A stretch of DNA of 64,000 bases. It comes from an uncultured Porphyromonadaceae bacterium (GTDB taxonomy: Bacteria > Bacteroidota > Bacteroidia > Bacteroidales > Muribaculaceae). The DNA lies in contig UQLO01000010.1 of assembly GCA_900541865.1 (NCBI GenBank), positions 1 to 64,000 on the forward strand. Reading direction: 5' to 3'. The position numbers and the translations under genes are program-made. The notes beneath the pieces are model-generated. The model did no database searches, was not told the DNA's origin, and saw nothing but the letters and a program-made list of their open reading frames with translations. How positions within the stretch are numbered: position 1 is the stretch's first letter; each line of letters opens with the position of its first letter. Positions 16,603 through 26,108 of this stretch are shown here, piece after piece.

Positions 16603-19600
16603 CGGGCGTGCCGTCGAGCAGAGGATACCAAAGGAAAGCCTGCACTTCCGTGCCGTCGATTTCGGCGAGCAGACGTCGGTAGTTGGCCACCTGGAAGGTG
16701 TGGGCACGACGGCGGGTAGTTGTGAATTTGAAGTCTATTACGGTAAGAGTGCCGTCCGGAAGGCGAACCACGCGGTCCGGGCGGTACGTTTCGTTTGCGG
16801 CGGGGTCGTAGATAGAGCGTTCGGCAAAAACTTCGCAGTCGGGGCTGAACCAAGCCTTGACCAGGTCGGAGGCATTGTCGAAGGCCTCGCGGAGCAGGGT
16901 GCGGTATTCCTCGGCCTCGGAGGGGCGGATGAAGCCACGGTTGAGGTGTGCGCCGATTGAGGCGTCGAGGTCGTCGAGGGTGGCCATATTCTCCAGGATG
17001 GAGTGCATGTTGTTTCCACGTCGGGCGGCGATGCGCATCCGGGGCGTACCGTCCGGAGTGTCGGTGACCTCCGAGCCGGCTTCGTCGCCGGTAAGGATTT
17101 TTTCGCTGAATACGTCGTCGACGCTTATCAGCTCGCGGGAATCCTCGCGGTGCACAACGAAATATGGTGGCGGAGGGCACACCGGGTCAGCCGGTTTGGG
17201 CGCGGTGGGCGCGGTGGGTTGCCCCAGTTCGTAGCATAAAGCCTCAACGGATTCGACTTCCTCGGGGTCCTGAGCGTCGGGAGCCAGCCAGCTCACGGTA
17301 GATGCACCGACGTTTGCGGCCAGGTCGACGGTGTTTTCGCCGGCTGTGCCGGAAGTCTGCAGCAACTCGCGGAGGTCGGCTCCGAAATTCTTCTTGTCGG
17401 AGTAGACGTTGAGTTCGCGGCACGCCCGCGTATAGGCCACGTAGCTCACGTTGATATTGTCGAGCACGTCGGCGTTTCGCTCAGCGGCGGCATAATCGGC
17501 GAATTCCGGGCAAATGTCGGGGTCGAGCAAGGCATCGTTCAAGCCGAGTGAAATCCGCGCCATCGGGGGCTTGTCGTCGGGGGCTATGGCGGTGAGTTTG
17601 TCCAGCGGGAGCCATATTTCGGTTTCTTTAGCCAACGCCCAGTCACCGAAGGGAATGTGGACGCAGTCGCGTTCGAGGCCCTTGGACTTGTGGATGGTCA
17701 TCACCTGGACCGCATCGAGGTCGGACGGGGCCACAATAGCCCATACGCCGGAATTACGGTTGTAGGCGCCCACGAATGCACTCACGGAGGGGTCCGAGCT
17801 TATGGAGTGCTTGATTGCGCGGTCCTGCAGGGCGGCGATGTAGGGCTGCTGGGCGATGCGCTCTTGGTCGGACAGCTTATGGCTTATGATACCCTCAATG
17901 AGAGCCACCAGGCTTGCCGGGTTTTCGGCCCGTATTGCGTGGATTTGCTCGCGCAGCGTTCCGGTGTCGGCGTCGTTGTTTTCCAGAGCCATGGCCAAGG
18001 CGTCTTCCGGGGGCAGCCCTTGGTTTACAAAGAAGTGGTAGCGGTTCTCGAAGTCGACGATGTCGTCGTGGGTGCCGTAGCGGGGTTTGCCGTCGTCGTC
18101 GACGTCGGCGCGCTCTGCCGAGGATGCGTAGACCTTCTCCACCAAAGCCAGCATACTCATTATGGTACGCACTGCCGGCGAGTTGCGCAGCAGCAGCGAC
18201 TCGTTGCTGAGAATCGGTATGTCGGGATAGTTTTCGAGGAAGTGCGTAACGGTTTTGTTGCCCTGTTCAGTGGCGCGCACCAGAATGAGGATGTCGCGCC
18301 AGCGGTAGCCCGCCTCATGCTGGCTGCGTATGCGGTCGGCCATAAGTCCCAAAACCATATCGTCGGAGGGTTGCTCCTCGAAGACAGTGACGGTGACGTA
18401 GCCGTCGATTTTTTTCTTCAGAATCCGGGGGTCGACGTTCTGCACCACGCCGTTGTAGCTCGAAAATTTGTACCGTCGGCCGACGAGGCTGAACAGAGTG
18501 TTGTTGAAGCGCACTATTTCGGGAGCGCTGCGGCGGTTAGTGTTGTCGTCGGGGTGCGAGCCGCGCGGATTGTGGTCGGGGAAGTCCTGGTCGGGCACCA
18601 CGGTGTCGAGCAGCGAGGAGTCCGAGTTTCGGAAGCGGTAGATCGCCTGCTTGACGTCGCCGATGATGAGGTTGTCGTGGCTGTCGGCAAGGGAATTGCT
18701 CACCAAGGGCTTGAGGTTGTGCCACTGCATGCGCGATGTGTCCTGGAACTCGTCGATGAGCAGGTTTTCGAGCTGCATTCCCAGTCGCTCGTAGATGAAT
18801 GGCATCTCGGCGTCGGAGATGATACGCGTGAGGAGCTCGCCGGCGTCGCTGATGAGCATGGTGTTCTCCCGGCGCATGAATTCCTCCATATTCCTCTCGG
18901 CCATAATCATAAACTCCGTCTCCACGAAGGAGTCGGCCATGCGGTTGAACACGGCGGCGCGGCAGAAAGCCTTCCAAGCGTTGCCGTAGAGTTCGGTCAG
19001 GGCTTCCGCCACGGAGAGCAGGTCGCCGTCGGAGAGTCCGAGCTTTTTCTGCGTGGTCTGGGTGATGCGGTTGGGGAAGGGTGTGCCGTCTTTGATGAAA
19101 GCCTTTGCATCGGTGCCTCCGAAGGTTTTTGAGGAAATCTCCGGCGGCGTGGCCGACATATTGTTGAGATTCTTGGTGTGGTAGCGAATGTCGTCGAAAC
19201 TCAGGCCGAGGTCTGCGCATAGCGAGCCGAAAGCGACGGCGAGGGGCCTGACGGCGGCAATCTGGGCGTCGGCGAGACTGCGGAGGGCCTTGAGGTAGTC
19301 GTCGACCCGGGTCGGATTCTCCATAAAGCGGCGCATCTGGGCCGAGTGCTCTACGTACTTCTCGTTGAGGGCCGAATCCATACGCTTGGCCAGGGTGGCG
19401 AGGATGCCACCGCTGCGGTTGAAGAAATTATAGTTTGAGCCGCTTGCCATACGGTCCAACATAAAGCTGCGTATCCAGCCGTAGAGGCGCTGTGATGCCG
19501 GCAGAGCGTGGTAGTTGAGTTGGTCGAGCATCTGCGAAACGCTCTGACGGATTGCGTCCTTGCGGTCCATGGAGAGTTCGTAGTCGCCCTGATGGTCGAT

Positions 19601-20038
19601 TTCGCGCGAGAAGGTGCGCAGCACAGTCTGGAAGAAGCTGTCGATGGTGCTGACGTTGAAGGAGCCGTAGTCGTTGAGCAGTTCGTTGAGGGCGGTTGCG
19701 GCGGCGGCGCGCAGCGAGGGGCGGCTGCAGCCGTACTCGGCGACCAGCTTTTGGGCAAACAGCGTTTCATCGGCGAGCGGAGTGTCGGCGATATGTGCCA
19801 AGGCGTCGAGCTCGCGGATTATGCGGGTCTTCATCTCCTCGGTTGCGGCGTTGGTGAAGGTTATGGCGAGGATGGCGCGATGACGGTCCGGGGTGCGGTG
19901 TCCCGAGGGGGTGTGGGCATCGTCGTTGAGGGCATAGCTGCCGTCGCGACGTCGGATGCCGAGCAGTATTTTGATGTACTCCAGCGCCAGGCTGAAGGTT
20001 TTGCCGGAGCCGGCGGAGGCTTTGTAGATTGTGAGCAT
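16592..20038 (-). CDS. AddA/RecB-like UvrD-family helicase-nuclease
   Basis: 1148 residues. Superfamily 1A helicase motifs are in order: Walker A 'ASAGSGKT' (7-14), 'LAITFTNAATEEMK' (Ia), 'LLIDEFQDTS' (Walker B), 'IIGDVKQAIYRFR' (III), 'VMTIHKSKGLE' (V) and 'YVAYTRACREL' (VI). The last 130 residues hold a RecB-type PD-(D/E)xK nuclease ('DRVVRLPDG', 'VIDFKF', 'QVANYRRLL'). The protein would resect double-strand DNA ends for recombination repair. The expected AddB-like partner is not adjacent: the upstream genes are folA and thyA, so it must lie elsewhere. Last gene of a long minus-strand run, 16 bases after folA. Confidence 0.88.
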   Translation of the reverse strand: MLTIYKASAGSGKTFSLALEYIKILLGIRRRDGSYALNDDAHTPSGHRTPDRHRAILAITFTNAATEEMKTRIIRELDALAHIADTPLADETLFAQKLVAEYGCSRPSLRAAAATALNELLNDYGSFNVSTIDSFFQTVLRTFSREIDHQGDYELSMDRKDAIRQSVSQMLDQLNYHALPASQRLYGWIRSFMLDRMASGSNYNFFNRSGGILATLAKRMDSALNEKYVEHSAQMRRFMENPTRVDDYLKALRSLADAQIAAVRPLAVAFGSLCADLGLSFDDIRYHTKNLNNMSATPPEISSKTFGGTDAKAFIKDGTPFPNRITQTTQKKLGLSDGDLLSVAEALTELYGNAWKAFCRAAVFNRMADSFVETEFMIMAERNMEEFMRRENTMLISDAGELLTRIISDAEMPFIYERLGMQLENLLIDEFQDTSRMQWHNLKPLVSNSLADSHDNLIIGDVKQAIYRFRNSDSSLLDTVVPDQDFPDHNPRGSHPDDNTNRRSAPEIVRFNNTLFSLVGRRYKFSSYNGVVQNVDPRILKKKIDGYVTVTVFEEQPSDDMVLGLMADRIRSQHEAGYRWRDILILVRATEQGNKTVTHFLENYPDIPILSNESLLLRNSPAVRTIMSMLALVEKVYASSAERADVDDDGKPRYGTHDDIVDFENRYHFFVNQGLPPEDALAMALENNDADTGTLREQIHAIRAENPASLVALIEGIISHKLSDQERIAQQPYIAALQDRAIKHSISSDPSVSAFVGAYNRNSGVWAIVAPSDLDAVQVMTIHKSKGLERDCVHIPFGDWALAKETEIWLPLDKLTAIAPDDKPPMARISLGLNDALLDPDICPEFADYAAAERNADVLDNINVSYVAYTRACRELNVYSDKKNFGADLRELLQTSGTAGENTVDLAANVGASTVSWLAPDAQDPEEVESVEALCYELGQPTAPTAPKPADPVCPPPPYFVVHREDSRELISVDDVFSEKILTGDEAGSEVTDTPDGTPRMRIAARRGNNMHSILENMATLDDLDASIGAHLNRGFIRPSEAEEYRTLLREAFDNASDLVKAWFSPDCEVFAERSIYDPAANETYRPDRVVRLPDGTLTVIDFKFTTTRRRAHTFQVANYRRLLAEIDGTEVQAFLWYPLLDGTPVKV

Positions 20039-20054
20039 GAGGAGGGGCGGAGGG

Positions 20055-20540
20055 TCAGATTCGGATGAGGGTGTGGAGTGCGGCCGGAGGTTCGGAGCCG
20101 AAGGGCTCTACGGTGACGGTGCGGAAGCGCTCTAAGGGCAGCGGCGGCAGGAAGGTATCAGGCGCCTCGGCGGTGTCGGCCACTACGGTGAGATGAAGCA
20201 CGTCGGCGGCGTCGGCAAGGGCGGCGTAGAGTCGTCCTCCTCCGATGATGAAAGTGTCGCCGGGGCCCTCGGCGGCCTTACGGAGGGCCTCCTCAGCAGA
20301 GGCGGCCGTCTCGGCGCCCTCGGCATGGTATGTGGAGTCGGTGGTGACGACAATGTTTCGGCGGCCGGGAAGGGCGCCGGGGAGACTTTCCCATGTTCGG
20401 CGCCCCATCACGATGGTATTTCCGGTAGTGAGTGCTTTGAAGCGCCGCAAATCCTGCCGGATGCGGTAGAGGAGGTCGCCGGCGCGTCCTATGGCGCCAC
20501 GACGGTCGACGGCCACTATGAGATGAACGGCGGGTTTCAT
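20055..20540 (-). CDS. folA: Dihydrofolate reductase
   Basis: 161 residues, the normal length. It reduces dihydrofolate to tetrahydrofolate with NADPH, regenerating the folate oxidised by thymidylate synthase. Visible motifs are 'HLIVAVDRRGAIGRAGDLLY' (substrate and Met20-type loop), 'IVMGRRTWESLP' (NADPH site) and 'FIIGGGRLYAAL'. The usual 'P-W' after the loop is here 'LLYRIRQDL', a common Bacteroidetes variant. Its ATG overlaps the thyA stop (ATGA), coupling the two enzymes of the dTMP cycle. Confidence 0.95.
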   Translation of the reverse strand: MKPAVHLIVAVDRRGAIGRAGDLLYRIRQDLRRFKALTTGNTIVMGRRTWESLPGALPGRRNIVVTTDSTYHAEGAETAASAEEALRKAAEGPGDTFIIGGGRLYAALADAADVLHLTVVADTAEAPDTFLPPLPLERFRTVTVEPFGSEPPAALHTLIRI

Positions 20541-21331
20541 ACGGCAACGTCGGCTTTGATGTGTGGATGCGGGTCGTAGCCCTCGAGACGGAAGTCGGAG
20601 TAGTCGAAGTCGAAAATGCTCTTTTGGTCGCCTTCGATGACCATACGGGGCAGCGGACGTGGCTCGCGGGAGATTTGCAGACGAGCCTGCTCGAGGTGGT
20701 TGGAGTAGAGATGGGCGTCGCCCAGGGTGTGCACGAAGTCACCGGGACGCAGCCCGGTCACCTTGGCCATCATCATGGTTAGCAAGGCGTAGGAGGCGAT
20801 GTTGAAGGGCACGCCCAGAAAGCAGTCGGCGCTGCGCTGGTAGAGCTGGAGGCTGAGCCTGCCGTCGGCGACGTAGAACTGGAACAGAGCGTGGCAAGGC
20901 GCAAGGGCCATGTCGGGCAGCTGGGCCACATTCCATGCGCTCACCACGATGCGGCGGGAGTCGGGGTCGTGGCGTATGGTCTGTTCGGCGGCAGCAATCT
21001 GGTCGATGAAGCCACCGCGGTAGTCGGGCCACGACCGCCACTGCGCGCCGTAGACCGGTCCGAGCGAGCCGTCCTCCCGAGCCCATTCGTTCCAAATCCG
21101 TACGCCATGTTCCTGAAGGTAGCCCACGTTGGTGTCGCCGCGCAGAAACCACAGCAGCTCGTAGATAATCGACTTTAGGTGCAGCTTCTTGGTAGTCACC
21201 AGAGGGAAGCCATCTTCAAGGTTGAAGCGCATCTGGTAGCCGAAGGTGCTCATAGTTCCGGTGCCGGTTCGGTCGCCCTTGGGGGTGCCGTGGCGCAGGA
21301 TGTGGTCCAGGAGTTCGAGGTACTGTTTCAT
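20537..21331 (-). CDS. thyA: Thymidylate synthase
   Basis: 264 residues, the same length as the E. coli enzyme. It methylates dUMP to dTMP with methylenetetrahydrofolate. 'GDRTGTGTMSTFG' (phosphate loop), the catalytic Cys146 in 'LAPCHALFQF', 'QRSADCFLGVPFNIA' and 'FVHTLGDAHLYSNH' are all intact. The start at 21331 is set by the family N-terminus 'MKQYLELLDHIL'; a longer frame reading from 21700 lies inside the upstream gene. It overlaps the neighbours on both sides by 4 bases. Confidence 0.96.
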   Translation of the reverse strand: MKQYLELLDHILRHGTPKGDRTGTGTMSTFGYQMRFNLEDGFPLVTTKKLHLKSIIYELLWFLRGDTNVGYLQEHGVRIWNEWAREDGSLGPVYGAQWRSWPDYRGGFIDQIAAAEQTIRHDPDSRRIVVSAWNVAQLPDMALAPCHALFQFYVADGRLSLQLYQRSADCFLGVPFNIASYALLTMMMAKVTGLRPGDFVHTLGDAHLYSNHLEQARLQISREPRPLPRMVIEGDQKSIFDFDYSDFRLEGYDPHPHIKADVAV

Positions 21332-22200
21332 CGGGAGGTCGTTTGGGTTTTGTCGCCGCAGGGGGCAGAGTGGGGCTGTTTGATGTTGACGGAAGGTCCG
21401 GCGCCGCCGGAGGTTTGCATCAGGGGCATGCCGAGGGTATGACGGCCGGAGCGGTAGGTGATGGCGTCGTTTGGGCATACGGCCATACAGTCGAAGCACA
21501 CCACGCACCGCGAAACGTCGACGGTATGGTCGATCAGGTTGATACATTCGGCTTTGCAGACGCGCTCGCACTCGCCGCAGTTGATGCATTTGTCGGTGTT
21601 GATGTCGGCATGGAACACCGTTCGTCGTGCCGGCACCGACAGCAGCGTGCCTATGGGGCACACCGAGTTGCACAGAATTCGGCCTCTTCGCCAGGCGCAC
21701 ACCACGATGAGCAGGAAGGTGGCGGAGGCCACGGCGAATACCGACAGGGTGAATTTGGTCTCTATGCTGTGCAGTCCGAGCGGACGCACGATGAACTCTT
21801 CGATAATTCGCGCATAGTTAGTGAAGGGGTCGAGCAAAGTCGGCACCACCGGGCCGCCCACCAAGATGAACACCAGGGCCATGCCGAAGAAAATCCAGCG
21901 GGCGCCCGTCATCGGCGGCCGGTAGCGGAAGTTGCGGCGCCGCCGGCTCAGACCGCGCTCTACGGCGGCCGCGCAGTCCATGGCCGTGCCCAGCGGGCAA
22001 ACGGCCGAGCAGAAAATCCGGCCGTAGATGAAGGTCGCCAATATCCAGAACAACAGGCACACGCCGGAACCGGAAAGGATTGCCGTCAGCATCTTGAACT
22101 TGTAGAACACGGCATCATATCCCGCAATGAGCGCCCACGCCGGCAGCAGCATGGTGGCCAGAGCCAGAACAATGCGGATGATGCGTATCGACTTGTACAT
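21328..22200 (-). CDS. NapH/CcoG-like 4Fe-4S membrane protein
   Basis: 290 residues with about four membrane segments. Two CxxxCP motifs at membrane edges (Cys64/68 and Cys177/181) are followed by two ferredoxin-type clusters: Cys205, 208, 211, 215 and Cys232, 235, 238, 242. This arrangement is that of NapH/RdxA-type proteins, which pass electrons from quinol to periplasmic or membrane reductases. No reductase gene lies nearby, so the partner is unknown. The Ser/Thr-rich C-terminal 35 residues are probably disordered. It is co-transcribed with thyA (ATGA overlap). Confidence 0.82.
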   Translation of the reverse strand: MYKSIRIIRIVLALATMLLPAWALIAGYDAVFYKFKMLTAILSGSGVCLLFWILATFIYGRIFCSAVCPLGTAMDCAAAVERGLSRRRRNFRYRPPMTGARWIFFGMALVFILVGGPVVPTLLDPFTNYARIIEEFIVRPLGLHSIETKFTLSVFAVASATFLLIVVCAWRRGRILCNSVCPIGTLLSVPARRTVFHADINTDKCINCGECERVCKAECINLIDHTVDVSRCVVCFDCMAVCPNDAITYRSGRHTLGMPLMQTSGGAGPSVNIKQPHSAPCGDKTQTTSR

Positions 22201-22218
22201 GACGGCAGGGGTCCGGTG

Positions 22219-22989
22219 CTATCGGGCCGGTTCGAGGCGGTTTGTGGTTATAAAGTCAACCCCCATGCGGGCGAGCGAATCGGCCAATGCCGGACTGTCG
22301 ACCGTCCAGCAGTTCACTTTCAGGCCGGCTTGGTGGCAACGGCGCACGTCGGCCTCGGTGAGGAAATCGTGGGCTATGTCGGGGTGGAGCCGCAGGCTGT
22401 CGCACCAGTCGATGCGTTCGGTCCATCCGGTTCGCCCCAGAAACTGCAACTCCATATCGGGCCAATTGGCGCGGATATACTCCAGGCAGGGACGCATGGA
22501 GGTGAGGATAACAGCTCGCTGGCGCATGCCGGCGGCGGTGATGCTGTCGATTAGCATCGGGATGTTGGAGAAATCGTTGGAGTTGATGCCGGTGCTCCAT
22601 TTGAGCTCTATTACGGGTCGCGCATCGCCCTGGCGGCAGATGGCGAGGTACTCGCCTAAGGTGGTGATGGTTGCGGTGTACGTGGAGTCGCCGCGAGTCT
22701 GCACAAGCGGCCGGGCGCGGAGTTGCTCCAGGGTAGCTTCGGCCACTTCGAGGTCGCCGCCCAAGCGTCGGGTGTCGGTGTCGTGGCAGAGCACGAGGGC
22801 GCCGTCGGCGCTGACGCGGACGTCGGTTTCGAGATAGCGGTAGCCGCGGGCTATGCCGGCCCGGAAGGCGTCGGCAGTGTTTTCCACACCGATATTGCAG
22901 CCGCGGTGGCCAACCAGAACGGGCTGCGAGGCGAAGGCGGCTGCCGCCGAGGTCAGGGCTGCGGCTAAGATGAGAGAAGTCGTTTTCAT
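22219..22989 (-). CDS. Glycerophosphodiester phosphodiesterase family protein
   Basis: 256 residues with a Sec signal peptide (about 1-20), so it acts in the periplasm. The GDPD active site is complete: His28-Arg29 in 'VGHRG', Glu36 in 'VENT', Glu54 and Asp56 in 'LETDV', and His69 in 'LCHD'. It would release glycerol-3-phosphate from deacylated phospholipids. 'VNCWTVDSP' near the end is the family's last strand. The spacing to the genes on either side is 18 bases. Confidence 0.88.
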   Translation of the reverse strand: MKTTSLILAAALTSAAAAFASQPVLVGHRGCNIGVENTADAFRAGIARGYRYLETDVRVSADGALVLCHDTDTRRLGGDLEVAEATLEQLRARPLVQTRGDSTYTATITTLGEYLAICRQGDARPVIELKWSTGINSNDFSNIPMLIDSITAAGMRQRAVILTSMRPCLEYIRANWPDMELQFLGRTGWTERIDWCDSLRLHPDIAHDFLTEADVRRCHQAGLKVNCWTVDSPALADSLARMGVDFITTNRLEPAR

Positions 22990-23007
22990 AGCATTGTGTC
23001 GTGGGGT

Positions 23008-25065
23008 TCAGCGCCTTGCGGCGGTGTTGGTAGTGTTTCGGCGCATACCGGAAGTGCCGCCGCTGCCGGAGCGGTTGCTGCGCGGTGTGAAGGGGTCGCG
23101 CAGGCGTTCCTGCTCGTCCTCCCAGGACTCTTCTTCCTCTACCGGCGCCTGCTCACCGCGCTGCAGCTTGGGTTTGTTCTTCTTGATAGCGTATGGCTTC
23201 TGGGTGTCGACGGAGAGCTCGTCCAAGAGCCATGTCTGCTCCACATCCCAGTTTTTCTTCAGATTAAGCTTTTTGGCGAAGTAGTAGACGTCCTCGGGCT
23301 GGCGGTTGTCGGCGATGGAGCCGGTGTCCCACTTGCCGTTTGCGTTGGTGTCGACAATAAGTCGGGCATAGTATGTGCCGGGGTCTATGTAGCGTATGGT
23401 GACCTCTTCGGTACCGGTCGGTTTGACCACGCGGCGCACCGGCTCGTCGCTCGAGCTGAGCAGCTCGACCACGGCCTGTATTGAGTCCGTTTCCGGCAGG
23501 CGGAAGATGAGGTTGGCATAGTCCTCCGGTTGAGTGACGGTGAACTCGTGGGCGAAGGGGCGGTTCCACGTGCCGTAGATGCTTCGCGCCGCCAGGGTGT
23601 CGATGGAGAGTCGGTAATGTGCTCCTGGTGTCCATTCACGCTCTATCTTCCGTCGGGTTAGAACGTTGGCCGAGTCGGGCAGCAGTCGCACCGGCAGGGG
23701 TCGCCAGAGGGTGTCGTCCTGAATTTCGAGGTGTACGCCGGCGGAGTCAAGGCTCAGCCAGGGCACATCGGAGTCGAGAATCACGGGCTGATAGAGGTGG
23801 TGGCGCGTGGAGCTTACCGCCGTGAGGTTGAAGTACTCCATATCGGGAGGCGGCAGGGGGATGGTGTCGCCGGTGAGGGAGTCGACGCGGAATGTCGGCG
23901 CCTCTTCCTCTTTGTCCTTGTCCTTCTTTTTCTTTTTGTCCTTTGTTTTGGGGTCTTTGAAGAAGAAACGCAGGGTATCGGTGGTCCACACAAGGTTGTC
24001 GGTGGTGTCGGTCTTGAGGTAGCGCACGCTCAGGCGCAGGGAGTCGGCGGCCAGCACGGTGGTGTCTGCAATCCAGTACTCGAGGGAGTCGGCGGTGGCG
24101 TTGACGCGCCGCAGAGCCCAGCGGTCGGAGAGCTCGCCGGCGCCGGGAGCGCCGTCGACGATGCGCACCTCCGGCAGGGTGTCCTGCGGGGCGCCGAAGT
24201 CGAGGGTGATTCGTCGGCGTTCGGGCCGCTTGTAGTCAGCGAGATAGCTGGATTTGTAGCCGGTGTTGAACCATGCCAGGAAGACGTCGTTCGGAAGGTA
24301 TTGTCGGCCGTCGCGGAAAACGATGGAGTCGGAGCGGTCGGCGGCGAAGAGGGTGTCGGCCACGGTTATGCTCTCCACGTAGGGCGAGACGGTAGCCGAA
24401 TAGAAAGCGACGTCCTCGGAGCGGTCCCAATGGTAGTCGCGGTTTACGTCGTTGACGGCAAAGACGCGGTATTCTCCCGGAGCGAGGTTGCGTATTGTGA
24501 ACTGACCCAGCTGGTTGGTGCGTGCAATGCGCTCCATCGGCAAGGTGCTGATGGCAGTGTCGGAAAGATTGGAGTATACGCCCACGAGCATGCCCTGTGC
24601 CGGCTCGAGGTTCTCGGCCTGCAGAACTATTCCGGAGATTCGCAGGGTGTCGATGGTGGGTCCGGTCGAGAAGTCGAGGGCGAAGCCATCGAGGATATTG
24701 CCTTCGTTGAGGTCTTTGATGGCGTCGCCGAAGTCGATGGAGTAGGTGGTGCTGTCCAGGAGGGTGTCGCGAAATTCGACCGTGAGACGGCGGCCGTTGG
24801 CCGTTACCTGCGGGGGCGTTTTCTGCGCCGGCGACACCACCACTTTGGTGAAAGCGTCCTCAAGTTGGATATTTTCGTCGAAGTAGGCCGTAAGCCGCTT
24901 TTTGGTGAAGTTCACCTGGCCCGGCATAGGGTCAGAGCGTACGAACACCGGCGGAGTTTCGTCGCGCGGGCCACCCTCGGGGCGCCCCATGTTTGCGCAT
25001 GCCGCGGCCAGCCCTATAAGGGGCACAGCCACAAGCGCTTGCATCCATCGGCGGTTCACATCCAT
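23008..25065 (-). CDS. Ig-like domain lipoprotein (SbsA_Ig type)
   Basis: 685 residues from ATG 25065, chosen because it gives a clean lipoprotein signal ('LIGLAAAC', Cys23); the longer frame to 25182 would overlap the upstream gene. 'RPEGGPRDETPPVFVRSDP' leads into a bacterial Ig-like domain ('KKRLTAYFDENIQ', about 50-150), then a carboxypeptidase-regulatory-like beta sandwich ('LGQFTIRNLAPGEYRVFAV'). A lysine-rich stretch lies near 375-395. The architecture is a very common Bacteroidetes outer-membrane lipoprotein ('Ig-like domain-containing protein') with no known activity. The C-terminus is Arg/Ser/Gly-rich. Confidence 0.82.
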   Translation of the reverse strand: MDVNRRWMQALVAVPLIGLAAACANMGRPEGGPRDETPPVFVRSDPMPGQVNFTKKRLTAYFDENIQLEDAFTKVVVSPAQKTPPQVTANGRRLTVEFRDTLLDSTTYSIDFGDAIKDLNEGNILDGFALDFSTGPTIDTLRISGIVLQAENLEPAQGMLVGVYSNLSDTAISTLPMERIARTNQLGQFTIRNLAPGEYRVFAVNDVNRDYHWDRSEDVAFYSATVSPYVESITVADTLFAADRSDSIVFRDGRQYLPNDVFLAWFNTGYKSSYLADYKRPERRRITLDFGAPQDTLPEVRIVDGAPGAGELSDRWALRRVNATADSLEYWIADTTVLAADSLRLSVRYLKTDTTDNLVWTTDTLRFFFKDPKTKDKKKKKDKDKEEEAPTFRVDSLTGDTIPLPPPDMEYFNLTAVSSTRHHLYQPVILDSDVPWLSLDSAGVHLEIQDDTLWRPLPVRLLPDSANVLTRRKIEREWTPGAHYRLSIDTLAARSIYGTWNRPFAHEFTVTQPEDYANLIFRLPETDSIQAVVELLSSSDEPVRRVVKPTGTEEVTIRYIDPGTYYARLIVDTNANGKWDTGSIADNRQPEDVYYFAKKLNLKKNWDVEQTWLLDELSVDTQKPYAIKKNKPKLQRGEQAPVEEEESWEDEQERLRDPFTPRSNRSGSGGTSGMRRNTTNTAARR

Positions 25066-25084
25066 AGGGGGCGGCTTGAGGGGT

Positions 25085-26056
25085 TCAATAAGTGCGGTCG
25101 ATGACGAAGTCGAGCAGCGAGGCCAGCTCCTCTTTCTGGGAACCGTCGGGAAGGGGAGCCAGGGCGCGTATGCCTTCCTCACGCAGGGCGTGCATGGTTT
25201 CGCGGGCGCGGTCTACGCCGCCATGGCTGCGCGCATAGTGCTGAAGCTCGGCGATTTCCGCTTCGCTCAGAGTGCCCTTGCGCACCAACTCGAGCATGCG
25301 GGGTCGCTCGGGGCAGTCGACCTCCAGAGCGTAGAGCAGCGGAAGCGAAATCTTGCCTTCGCGCAGGTCGTTGCCTGTGGGCTTGCCGACTTCGGCGTCG
25401 TAATAGTCGAAAATGTCGTCGCGGATCTGGAAGCAGCGGCCGAAAGCGCGGGCATAGCGCTCGAGGGCATCAAGACGGTTGTCGTCGACGCCGGCTGCCA
25501 GGCAGCCCATGCGTGCGCTGCTCACGAAGAGTGATGCCGTTTTGTAGTCGATTATAGCAAAATATGTGTCGATGTCGAGAGTGTGCTCGCGGGCGTTGAA
25601 TATCTGGTCTATTTCGCCCGTCGACAGTTTGCGCCCCAGGCTGCAGAGCGCCTCGACGATGCGAATATCGGCCGTCGATATTGCCTCCTGCATGGCCGAC
25701 GAGGTGAAGAAGTCGCCGACGAGCACTGCTATGTGGTTGTCCCACACCGCATTGATAGTCGGAAAGCCGCGACGTGTCGGGCTGGCGTCGACGATGTCGT
25801 CGTGGATAAGCGAAGCATTGTGCAGAAGCTCAACGGAGGCGGCCGCGGCGACAACCTTGTCGGTCACCGGGCCGAACATGGAGGCGCACACCATCAGCAT
25901 CAGGGGTCGCAGTTGCTTGCCCTTGGTGCGCAGCTGCGCCGCTACCACTTTGGCCATCAACGGGTTGGAACTCTCCAACTGGGTGGCTATGCGGTCGTTC
26001 AGTCTTTCGAGCTCGCTGCAGTGGCGCTCTTGAAATGTTTTAAGCGTGTGTCTCAT
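25085..26056 (-). CDS. Long-chain polyprenyl diphosphate synthase
   Basis: 323 residues, cytoplasmic. It condenses isopentenyl diphosphate into an all-trans polyprenyl chain, probably the menaquinone side chain. 'GKQLRP' (46-51), the first aspartate-rich motif 'DDIVD' (86-90) and the second 'DDIFD' (213-217) are intact. Small residues just before the first motif ('NASLIH') suggest a long product; the exact length cannot be read. First gene of the run that extends to the helicase. Confidence 0.92.
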   Translation of the reverse strand: MRHTLKTFQERHCSELERLNDRIATQLESSNPLMAKVVAAQLRTKGKQLRPLMLMVCASMFGPVTDKVVAAAASVELLHNASLIHDDIVDASPTRRGFPTINAVWDNHIAVLVGDFFTSSAMQEAISTADIRIVEALCSLGRKLSTGEIDQIFNAREHTLDIDTYFAIIDYKTASLFVSSARMGCLAAGVDDNRLDALERYARAFGRCFQIRDDIFDYYDAEVGKPTGNDLREGKISLPLLYALEVDCPERPRMLELVRKGTLSEAEIAELQHYARSHGGVDRARETMHALREEGIRALAPLPDGSQKEELASLLDFVIDRTY

Positions 26057-26073
26057 TAGGTCCTAAAGATGTG

Positions 26074-26081
26074 CAAAGTTA
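26074..26081 (-). promoter_or_regulatory. -7 promoter box for the polyprenyl synthase run
   Basis: On the minus strand this reads TAACTTTG, matching TAnnTTTG, 17 bases before the ATG at 26056. A weak TTCG lies 19 bases further upstream (26101-26104). Confidence 0.6.
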
Positions 26082-26108
26082 CACAAAAAGAACCACACCG
26101 CGAAGTTT

